Below are positions 1 to 11,100 of a stretch of 64,000 bases of DNA, piece by piece. How positions within the stretch are numbered: the stretch's first letter is position 1; each line of letters starts with the position of its first letter. The DNA is from Phorcus lineatus (Eukaryota; Mollusca; Gastropoda; Trochida; Trochidae), in NCBI GenBank assembly GCA_921293015.1, contig OV121095.1, positions 34,011,484 to 34,075,483 on the forward strand, given 5' to 3'. Both the position numbers and the translations under genes were made by a program. Below the pieces are notes generated by a model, which was not told the DNA's origin, did no database searches, and was given only the letters and a program-made list of their open reading frames with translations.

Positions 1-96
1 AATATATTCTCTCAAAACAGAAACAGTAAAAGATGCAACGTAAAATAGAGCTATTGGCTTTGAAGCTCATCAGGCTATCTATGATACATTTTATAA

Positions 97-620
97 ATGG
101 TCACAAGGTCATCATATCAGCTGCCACAAATCACAAAATTCATTTATTATAATCCTCGTCAGCTCAGGATACTACACACAAGATCTTAGCTTTTTAGGCC
201 TCTGTTTCTGTAGCAGAAAATGAAAATAAGTTTTAGGGCGTGGTCCATGTGGCCCTTATTAGGGGTCACAGGGTCACCAAATCTATAAATTAGAATCCCG
301 GTCAGGTAAGGAGTTTTCACACAAGTTTTCACCTTTCTAGGCCTTTTGCTTCTGAAGGGAGCTGAAAATAGGTTATTAGGGCGTGGCCCCTGTGGCCCTT
401 ATCAGGGATCACAGGGTCACCAACTCTACAAACTTAACTCCTCATCAGCTAAAGAGTCTGTTCACAAGGTATCAGCTTTCTTACTTCTGGAGAAGTAGAT
501 TCAAATTTTTCAGAGTGTAGCCCCTGCGGGCGCTCTTAATGTAACAAGGGTCACTAGGTTCTTGAGAAGAAGATGAAATAATTAAAAGTTGACAGACAGA
601 CAGAAGGACGCCATGCTATG
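97..620. repeat. Diverged tandem repeat, about four units of 140 bp
   Basis: Units share GGGCGTGG(C/T)CC...TGTGGCCCTTAT...GGGTCACAGGGTCACCAA, then ...AGTTTTCACCTTTCTAGGCCTTTT and a GAAGA-rich end leading to GACAGACAGACAGAAGGACGCC. This resembles a repeat common in molluscan genomes (from memory). No coding signal is seen. Confidence 0.6.
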
Positions 621-690
621 CCATAAGGCTATAGAGCCTTTCAGGTGAGATGAATCAGATCTATTTCCAGGTCAGGACGGATAACCATTT

Positions 691-962
691 GGTGAGGTGA
701 GGTGATTTGGGGTTTACCGTCGCTTTCAAGAGTATTTCACTTATATCGTGGCTGCTAGTATTATTGCAGGGAGAAACCTGCAAGTTGGCTGTAACTAGCG
801 AACCATGGGTGGTACTGCATAAAATTCAGTGTAGCATTGCACCCAAACCTGCAAGTAGAACAGTTCTCTACTGCAGACAAAGTTGCTGAGCCTCTGGTGG
901 GTTTTGAATCACAGACCTCTTGATCCAAAGCCAAACGCTAACCACTGCGGTATCCTGCCCCT
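691..962 (-). mobile_element. tRNA-derived SINE (family A), minus strand, with target duplication
   Basis: It runs from GGTGAGGTGAGGTGA through the TTTACCGTCGCTTTCAAG core to a degenerate tRNA-like head (reverse complement GGGGCAGGATACCGCAGTGG). Flanked by ATAACCATTTG at 681-691 and 965-975. Confidence 0.8.
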
Positions 963-2097
963 AAATAACCATTTGCATTTCAGTTAAAAGTTGTCTCAGG
1001 CTGAATAGTTCCTTATTCAAATTTCATTTTTTGCTGTTGCATCTTTTACCAATTTTGTGGTGAGATATTTTTATATATCAATCTCCATGTTTAAGTGGAC
1101 TCTTCCTTGTTTTTCTGCACAGTATGTGCACATAGTTTTCTGTTTACTGATGTGCTTTCACAACACCAGTGGGGGTTAAGCAATATATATGTATATATTT
1201 ATTAGGGCACAAGCTTTATATGTGGACACGTGTATATTGTGACACCCTCCAAACCTTCATTAGGAAGAAGACTTGAGGCTCTGTTTGACGCTGTTGAAAT
1301 GAATAATTAAAACAAATGAAATAAATAGAAATTAAACTGCATCTAAAATACAACGATCTAGAATAAAATGAATAAAGGGAGGAACTATAATAATTATCAA
1401 AATGCAATAAATAATTTGATATTAAAATTTTCATAATCTACCAATATAAAGTTAACAAAATATCATATATCTACAAAATGATTATCATAACAAATTTTCA
1501 ACCTACTACTTTCAATAAGAAAGCTATGAAACTAATTGATTTACAAGTTTTAAAATTGTAAAGATAAATAATGAATAAGTTGCTATCATTAGAAATATAA
1601 CTGTGTATTAAGATTTTACCAGGTAGATTTTAAGTTTTTCTCTAATTTTGCCAGTTACATTGACACAATGTGCAAAACCTAAATTCATTTATTGGCTTGA
1701 CCAAATTACATTTGAAGTAAATATGTAAATATAGCATAGCTTGAATACTTATAAATAATAATTTGAAAAATAGAAATGATCATTATCGCTATTTAAACTA
1801 AATCGCTCCAACTGAATGATGATAGGACTTGCGATAAATTTTGTCTAATTAATGTCTGATGCAAAAAAAGGAAAGTATTTCATATCAAATGTAAACTCTA
1901 CCAAATATTGGGGAAAATTATCATCTTAACTACAGCATAAATGAATGTAAATATATCATGCAATAAATCTATTTTGTGTATCTAACTGCTCTGTTTGTTT
2001 TGGATATATTTGCATCTTTTTCTTCCTTAAAGCACTATAACAAGCAGTCTAGAAAAAAAAGAAGTAAATTTTTGATAAATAATTTAGATCAACTAAC
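963..2097. other. AT-rich non-coding sequence left of the last visible microexon
   Basis: No exon recognised. Positions about 1640-2030 repeat the intron context found at 2900-3290 and 4590-4910, including GATGCAAAAAAAGG and AAATTATCATC. The FAM194 domain expected for the gene is not seen here. Confidence 0.5.
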
Positions 2098-2121
2098 CCT
2101 CCAGTTTTATTGGCTTAGTAA
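2098..2121 (-). CDS. ERICH6-like: Microexon m9 (24 nt) of ERICH6-like gene
   Basis: Acceptor TATTTACCTTGTTTCAG, donor GTTAGTT. Phase 1-1 peptide Thr-Lys-Pro-Ile-Lys-Leu-Glu. It is the last microexon visible; the next exon must lie further left, probably outside the window. Confidence 0.66.
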
Positions 2122-5100
2122 CTGAAACAAGGTAAATAAAAATTATTTCAGGTTTAACAAATTAAATATTTGTACTTATGATGATTATCATATTTCAAAT
2201 TAGAATTGAACAAGTAAAACAAATAACTCAAGGTTTTCAATAAAGAGTCTAAAAGAGTCAATAAAGAGTTTTATAATAATAGTACATTTGGTTCAGGAAA
2301 AACGTAACATTAACTGCATCTTTGTGATTTTAAATGGGTTTCTTAAAATTGCTTGGATCAAAACTTTTTTTATATGAAATTTACTAATACACTACAAGTG
2401 CAGGTGCTGTTTCATTAAATACTCTCTACTAATCTTATTCTAATATTTACATTTCCATCATAACTGAAAAATAGACTTAAAAAGGAAAAATGATGGATGA
2501 ACAAGCAGTAAATATGCATGCTCTATAGGTGAGGTGAGGTGAGGTGAGGTGAGGTGAGGTGAGGTGAGGTGATATGGGGTTTAACGCCGCTTTCAAGACT
2601 ATTTCACTTACACCGTGGCCACTAGTATTATTGCAGGGAGAAAGCCCGCAACACCATTGTGGCTATGGTTTGCAGTGAATCCTGCAAGCATCGGCTGGAA
2701 CTAAAGAACCATGGGTGGTACTGCACTGAAATTCAGTGAAGCATTGCACCCAAACCTGTAGAACAGTTCTCTACTGCAAACAAAGTTGCCGAGCCACTGG
2801 CGGGATTCGAACCTGAAGCCGAACGCTCTAACAACTGCGCTATCTGGCCCCCACATGCTCTATTACTATGTGGATCAAGGCAAAAAAAAGTTTAGCTCAT
2901 ATTTTGCCAGTTAAATGGACACAATGTCCTGTCAGTTTATTTCTAAACCTAATTTCATTCAATGACTTAACTTAATTACATTTCACATAAAAAATTAGCA
3001 TGTGCATAAATTTGTGGAATGGAAATCTATGAAAAGCAATCTAGAAATGATCATTATGACTAATTATAATTAACAGCTCTTAATGAGCGATGAAATGACT
3101 TATGATGAATATTAGATGTCTGTTGCAAAAAAATTTAAATGATTTCATGTCAAATGTAAACTCTTCCTAAAAATGAGGCAAAATTATCATCCGAATTAAA
3201 GCATATGTAAATGTAAATATATCACACAGTTATCGAAGATATATATATGTATGTGTTATCTTTAATTGAATAGAGCCTTTTTTTCTTTGAAGCACCCTAA
3301 CAAGCATTTAGTAAAAAACAAAAACTTTTAAATCAACAAACCCTCCAGTTTTTTGGGCTTTTGAACTGAAACAAGGTAAATAATATCATTCTCAGCTTGA
3401 AATAAAAAGTGAAAAGTCTACTAAATACAGAACTGATGACAATATTTGTACCTTATATTTTGAATTGGATTTATACAAATAAGACAAATTACACATTACT
3501 CTAGTTTTCCTAAGAGAAACCCTTCAAAGTCTTAATTAATCTGAAGTCAAACATAAGGGGAAACTTTTTATTTACAATAGAGCATCAAGAATGTAATTAA
3601 ATCATGCAATATATCTATGATGTATATCTGTCCTATTTGTTTGATTATATCTTATTCTTCTTTGAAACATTATTTAAAGTAATCTAGATAACAAAAATGA
3701 AAAAATATCATTTGATAAATAAATTTAATCAACTAACCCTCCAGTTTTATTGGTTTAGGAACTGAAAAATGTAAATAAACAACATTCATATCTTGAACAA
3801 AATAAAAGATGTAACTCATGACAACAATTAAATTATATTTTAAATAAGAGTTAAACAAATACGACAAAGTTTTCTTTAAAAATTCTTAATTTAATTTGAG
3901 TTATTTTTACCACATAAATCTATGTTTGACACAGAAACATCATTCTAATTTAATTTAATTTTACAGAGGGTTCTGAAACATTATAACAAGCAGTCAAGTT
4001 AAAAAAATTATGAAAAATTATGATTTTGATAAACAAATTAATCAACTAACCCTCCAGTTTTATTGGTTTAGGAACTGAAACAAGGTAAATAAACATTATT
4101 CATTGCTTGACGAAATAAAAATTGTAATTCATGAAAATTGAATTATATTTTAGATACAAAAACAAGAATGTTTCAAAGCTAGCTTTACTGTAATTTTGAA
4201 AATGATGGGAAGGTCACCATGTGTCTTCATAATAAAAATCTATACATAAGTTATGAAAATGGTTCTTGAGATAACGCTCTGACATGGACAAAATGTTAAA
4301 GTCTTGATGTGACTTTGAAAAGTAGTAGGCTTTCTATTAATGTGATGAACCCTCATGCAAAATAAACAAAGAATCCAGAAAGTGCTTTTTGGCGTTTAAA
4401 ATTGAAAAGAGGGGGACCCTTTTTAAAATGGCTTTCCATTAAATTCTAAAGAATACCAAAAGAAAAAATTCTGACACCTTGATATGTTTTCAAAATTGTT
4501 GCAACTTTTAAAACTTTGGCTTGACAACATATGGACTGTAAAAGACAGTTGCTACTGTACATGACCATAAGCTTAAAAGGAAGCTTCTTGACAAATGGCA
4601 TGTCATGTCAATTCATTTAATTAATGGCTTGACTTATTGCATTTCTCATAAATAAAGGAAACCTTGAGGAAATATCAAATGTAAATTTGTAGAATAGACA
4701 GCTATGGAAAGCGATCTAGAAATGATCATTATCACTATTTATACTAAACAGCTCTAACTGAATGTTTAAAGGACATAATATGAATTTTAGATTGTGGATT
4801 TGTGATGCAAAAAAAAAAAAATTATTTCAATTTTAACTTTTTCTAAATATGAAGAAAAATTATCATTTATCATATAGTATAACTAATGTAATTAAATTTT
4901 CATCTCTTGAAGCACTATAAAAAGCAGTCAAGAAATTATAATATATCACGTTGAAAAACAAATTTTAGACCAATTACCGTAACCCTTCAGTTTTAGTGGC
5001 TCAAGAACTGAAAAAAGGTAGATAAATAATATTCTCAGCTTGAATAAAATGAATATTCTAACTTATGATGAAAATTAAATCATAGTTTCAATGGCAGTTT

Positions 5101-8100
5101 AACAATTCAGACAAAACCATTCCTAAAAAAATATTTCTTCATTTATCCTTGTAAATTAAGATTGTTATTTAACACAAAACTGATAGTTTGACAAAGAATT
5201 GTCAATATAATTAAACAAAATTCTACAACATATTTATTAATGTCACTTGAAATTTTGATTGTAAATGTGTGATTAAAAAAATTTCATATCAATTTATTTC
5301 ATCCTAAATATGAGGCAAAATCTATCAAAAAGTATAATTGATATAATTAAATTTTCATTTCTTAAAGCACTATAAAAAGCAGTCTAAAATTATTTTCTCC
5401 AAAAATATCACTTTGAAAAATAACTTTTAGACCAACTAACCCTCCAGTTTTAGTGGCTCAAGAGCTGAAAAAAGGTAGATAAATAATATTCTCAGTTTGA
5501 ATAAAAATAAATTTTAATCTATATGACAGTTAAACAAAACTACTTAACTCATGTTTTCCTTAAAAAAAAAAGAAATGTCTTCATTTATCCTGCGTAAAAA
5601 AGGTGGGTTTTTTTTTAACCACGTTAGTTTGGCAAAGAAAAAAACCAATTTAATTACATTTGATTTTCCAAAGTTTTGTACAACATTTTTGTTAATGTCA
5701 CTTTAAATTCAAAAACCTTTTTAAAATTTAACAAAAATACTTTAAGTGCATGTGCTGATCAAAGAATACGCTTTTGACAAATAATCTGTTTCACTTTTAA
5801 ATTTCAACTACAAATAAAACTTTTAAAAGGTAAATGATGTAAAAACGAGTAATAAATGTGCATGCTGTATCACTATGTTGTTGAGAGGATATATAGTGAT
5901 TTTTACATCTGTGCTGCCAAAAGTTTGAAATAATTTCATATCAATTATAAATCTTCCTAAATATGAGGGAAAATTATCATCTATTATAGTATAAATAATG
6001 TTATTAAATTTACATTTCTTGAAGAACTATAAAAAGCAGTCAAGAAATTAAAAAATAATCTATCACTTCGAAAAATAATTTTTAGACCAATAACCCTCCA
6101 GTTTTGTTGGTTCAGAAACTGAAAAAAGGAAGATAAATAATATTCTCAGCTTGAATAAAATGAATATTTTAACTTATGATGAAATTTTAATTATATCTTA
6201 AATGACAATTAAACAAATCATACAAAACCACTCAAGTTTTCCTAAAAATAAGAAATGTTTTCGTTTATCCTTGGTAAATGAAGTTTATTTTTACCACAAA
6301 AATTTTAGTTTGACAAAGAAAAAAAAAACAATTTAATTATATTTGATTATCCAAAGTTTTATTACAACATTTTCTTTAATGTCACCTTAAATTAAAAAAC
6401 AACCTTTTCTAAAATTTAACAAAAATACTATAAGTGAATGTGCTGATCATAGAATACGCTTTTGACTAATAATCTGTTCCATAATGATTTTTAAATCTGT
6501 GATGCCAAAATTTTGAAATAATACCATATCAATTATAATTCTTCCTAAACATGAGGGAAATTAATGTAATTAAATTTCCTTTTCTTGAAGCACTATACAA
6601 AGCAGTCAAGATATTAAAAAATAATCTATCCCTTTGAAAAATAATGTTTAAACCAACTAACCCTCCAGTTTTGTTGGCTCAGAAACTGAAAAAAGGTAGA
6701 TAATTAATAATAATAATAACAGATTGAATAAAATGAATATTCTAACTTATGATGAAAATTTAATTATATTTTAAAAGACAGTTAAACAAATTAGACAATA
6801 AAACCACTTAAGTTTTCCTAAAAAAAAAAAATTTTATTCATTTAAAAAAAAAAAAAAAATTACCACAAAAATGTTAGTTTGACAAAGAAAAAAACAATTT
6901 AATGACATTTGATTTTCCAAAGTTTTCTTCAACACTTTCCTTAATTAAAAAACCTCTTCTGATTTAACTAAAATAATATAGGTGTAAGTGCTGATCATAG
7001 AATACGCATTTAATAATCTGTTTTAAACTTTTCAATTTCAACTAAAAATAAAACTTTTTAAAGGTTAATGATGAAAAAACAAGCAATAAATGTGCATGCT
7101 GTATCACTACGTGTATTAAGGCCCATAATCATTGTCCATTCTCCTAGATAATTTTCACCATGGGCAACCTTTTGATGATAATCAAGTCTGTTTGGAGGAA
7201 TAAAAGTTTCAAAATTTTGCCACTAATAAGATAAAAAAAATTCTTTTGTGAATTCTCAACAGAGTCTGACAAAGGTACACAGTTTCTTATTTTGAATGTT
7301 TGTACATCACAGACAACACCTAGTCGTTTACCGAAACAGTAACATCATAGTTCAACTAGGGTGGTGATTCTAAATGAAATTGGAATCTGTAATTTACACA
7401 TTCAAAATCTTATAGCCAAAAATAGGAATATTTCAATGCCTTGCTGTGGTAAGCATGATTGACTGTTCCCTGTGTCTTGTTGATAAGCAGCTTTATGTAT
7501 GTTATGAAGAGAATCCTGCAAATGATTCTTGAGATCTCCCTCTGACATGGACAAAATGTTGAAGTCTTGATGTGACCGGTCAACAGAGACCTTTCTTTTA
7601 TTGTGATGAACCATCATGCAAAATGTATACTCTTAAAAAAAGTAGGGGATATTTCGAAACAATTAAAAAATGCAGAAATGCACTGTTGTTTTTATTTGAG
7701 GTAACAAGTTTATGTTGATAACAGGCCGACTGTGCCTATGTAACACATGAACATAAACAGTTCATATGGGCGACTTGTCTGATGACCTCATTTCACTCGC
7801 AAAGAGATACACGGTGAGGTGAGATGAGTTGGTGTTTAACGCCGCTTTCAAGATTATTTCACTTACATCGCGGCTGCTAGTTTTACTGCAGGGAGAAAGC
7901 CCGTAACACCACTGTGGCTATGCATTGCGGTGAAACCTGCAAGCATCGGCTGGAACTAGCGCTGAAATTCAGTTAAGCATTGCACCCAAACCTGACTGCA
8001 TGTAGAACAGTTCTCTACTGCAGACAAAGTTGTCGAGCCCCTGAGGGATTCGAACCACACGGTCAAAAGTGAATATGGACATTGCTCCAACAATCCTCAG

Positions 8101-11100
8101 ACATGCAGCAATTCGTCTTGGCATGCTCCTAATCAACCGTCCAATCACGATTTGGGGCAATTATCTGTCCCACTCCTCTTGCAGCCCCAAAGTTGACTTT
8201 GACAAACACTTCACTTTAACAATATGCAAGTCAGTAGTGCCAGACATGGTGATTCCTTCCTAACCATGACAGACCCATGCCCGAAACTGTCATGCTCTCT
8301 GACCTTAACTTTAACGCTTGACGCTCATTTACACGCCCTGAGTGAACGAGGTCTATCATCAACATTGTTTGTTTGTTTGTACCAGTTCCACAGTCTGCTT
8401 ATCACATACTGACACATGAAGCTTGATGGCTACTGCTCGCTGTGTAGAACCCATTAGAAGCATGCACGTAGACGTTCATCATGTTGAAGACATCTCAAAT
8501 TGCAATTTTAACGTAACAAACTAAAACAAAGATAAACATGGATAGGAAAAAAAGCACACTGCAGTTTTCATCATTCCTTCCTTCAAGTGTCAAATTTGAA
8601 AATGAACCTCTCCCACGTGTATGGCGCTATTGTGTGTCGCATGTGCAGCTCAGTGGTTCTGTTGGGGCAATAAGTTCTTCATCCGTGAATTACTCTCAAA
8701 GTATGCCAAGCGTCCATGACTATTTATCATATCACAACGTGCATAGGTATTTGCATTTCAATATCCCCTACTTTTTTTAAGAGTATATATAATGAATTTT
8801 AGATTAATTATATATTATGTAAACAATTTTAAAAAATTCATATCAATTTAAACTCTTCCTAAATATTAGGGAAATTATTATCTATACTAAAGTATAAATA
8901 AGGTAATTACATTTTTATATCTTGAAGCACTATAACAATAACAAAGCAGTCTAGGAATTGTTTTTAAAAAATATCACTTTAAAAATAAGTTTTAGATCGA
9001 CTAACCCTCCTGTTTTATTGGCTTAGGTTCTGAAACAAGGTAGATAAATACTAATATTTTAAGCCAGAACAAACTGAATATTCTAACTTATAACTGTGGT
9101 TAGATTTTATTCTACATTACAGTTAAACAAATCAGACAAAAACACTCAAGTCTTCCTAAAAAAAGATTTTTTTTATCTAGATTTATCTTGCGTAAATAAA
9201 GGTTGTTTTTTTTTACCACGTATTTGTTAGTTTTACATAAAAAAAGGTACTTTGATTTAACTTGATTTTCCAAAATTTTCTTGAAATTGAATAAAAAACA
9301 TTTCTGAAATTTAACTAATATAATATGTGCAAGTGCTGATCATAGAATACTCTTTTGACTGACAATCTGTTCTAATTTTCAATTGTAACTGTTAATTAAA
9401 AACTTTAAAAAGAAAAATGAAGGAAAAACACCTACAAAAAATGTGCTCTAAATCAATACATGATTCTAAATCAATTCATGATGTTGTAAGGAATCTAAGT
9501 TTCAAATTATTGCCACTACCAAAATACAAATTTATTCATTTGTGCCCTCTCGAACAGGGCTGAGGATAGTTTCCTCTTTCTAGAGTTAGTATGTCACAGG
9601 CAACAACTAGTACTTCCGAAACAATAACACCATTATAAGTTCTGTAACGGAGGTAATTCTAAATGAAATTGGATCGACTGTTTACACATTAAAAGTGTTA
9701 TGGACAAAAAGAAATAACACTAAATTATTTTAAAACTTTTAAGGCCGTTTTTCAATTACAGTTGAAAACAAGGAAATACCATAATGTTGGCATTTAAGAG
9801 ATTTGAAATAACTCAGGTCATATGGTATTTTGGCTTTAAAACAATTAGAAGCCACATAAAAAAGTAATGAAACATACTCTGTGTCACTTTAACACATCAG
9901 TCTAAACAGTCTAAAACTACTTGAATACATAGAGTGATCTCCTCTTCTCAAGTCCCCGATTCAAAGAAAATGGACTTGAGTCCAGCTTGACCCGACTAGG
10001 CCTCGAATGCCTGAGTACCCTTGGAAGCCCCATTGAGGATCATGTGATATTGAAGATAACTATAATGTGTTGAACATCAGATCATCACTTTCAAGACATT
10101 GTGGACAATAATCCATCTTAAGATTTTGTTTTGAATCCGGTTCTTTTTCTTCTTTTATTTTCCCTATCAAACATGGGCAATTTATTAGATTAATATAAGC
10201 GACAATATGTGATTTTTTTCATATTAGTGCATGTGCAACTACGTGATCTATTTATGGTTTCTGGTGTGCAAATCATAACTATACCTGTTTATCTATATTC
10301 AAATTGATGATTGATTTATCTATCAAAGCAAAAACAAATTAACTTAAAGGAAATATAATTTTTTTCTTATTAATGAATGTTATTTGATAAACACCGATTG
10401 CTAAAACTTTTGTTATAAAACTTTGGACATTTTATGTTATGATTGATTTGTTATATGTATTTTATTCAAACATAGTTCACCTTATTTAATATCAGACTAA
10501 CAAAGAAGCAAACTAATATTCTTATTCAAAGGCTAAATATATATTAAAAAGAAACCTGACCTACGACTTTATCTTTTTTTTTCTTAGCTGAAAAATATCG
10601 CAAGAATCAGTTGAACATCAAGATTGAGTGAATAAGGCAAGATATTTTTCTAATTTCTTTTCATCAAACTGGAAAATATCTCAGATAGGTTGCACGAATT
10701 ATGTTTAAAAAGCTGGAAAAAACGTGATTTATAAATAATGATAAATAGAATCTCTCATTGATAAAAGTAAAAATTTACTCGGCAAGCCATATGTTTGATA
10801 TCAGAAGACACTTGGGTGAGATTCTTCATATATTGATTATTATAATGATAATTGTGGTATGCATTTGATTGAAATGCATGTTAGATAATTAAATTCAACT
10901 GCAAACACTCCATATATTAGTTCATTAATACGAGTTGAAGTGAATATAACAAAGATGATAAAATGAAAAGGTAAAGTTGACATTGTACAGCTGGCTTAAA
11001 GAGAGTCATCATTTATGAATTTCCCCACATACTAACATGTAACTAAACTGTTATAAGAATAATGTTCAGAGGCAAAATTTATTGAAAAATGCTTTCAAAT

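Larger units (their letters stand above)
1640..9720 (-). repeat. Array of nine diverged tandem intron-microexon units
   Basis: Each microexon sits in a repeated context: GAAGCACTATAA(A/C)AAGCAGTC on one side (near 2030, 3285, 3660, 3975, 4908, 5365, 6020, 6585, 8925) and, after the exon, a conserved GAATAAAATGAATATTCTAACTTATGATGA-like stretch. Longer units also share GCATGCTGTATCACTA (5858, 7097) and a block at 7140-7440 repeated at 9460-9720. Spacing between exons varies (about 310 to 2340 bp) because units have lost or gained sequence. AT-rich throughout. Confidence 0.8.

Noticed and set aside
8069..8412. Plus-strand ORFs over the Tc1 relic
   Set aside because: They overlap minus-strand transposase motifs and have no recognisable domain.
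2090..9030. Microexons read on the plus strand (CCTCCAG acceptor, 27-nt exon, AAG/GTAAAT donor)
   Set aside because: One copy (3342) gains a stop in the only open plus-strand phase, the acceptors lack pyrimidine tracts, and no plus-strand gene flanks them. The minus-strand reading fits the phases of the known gene.
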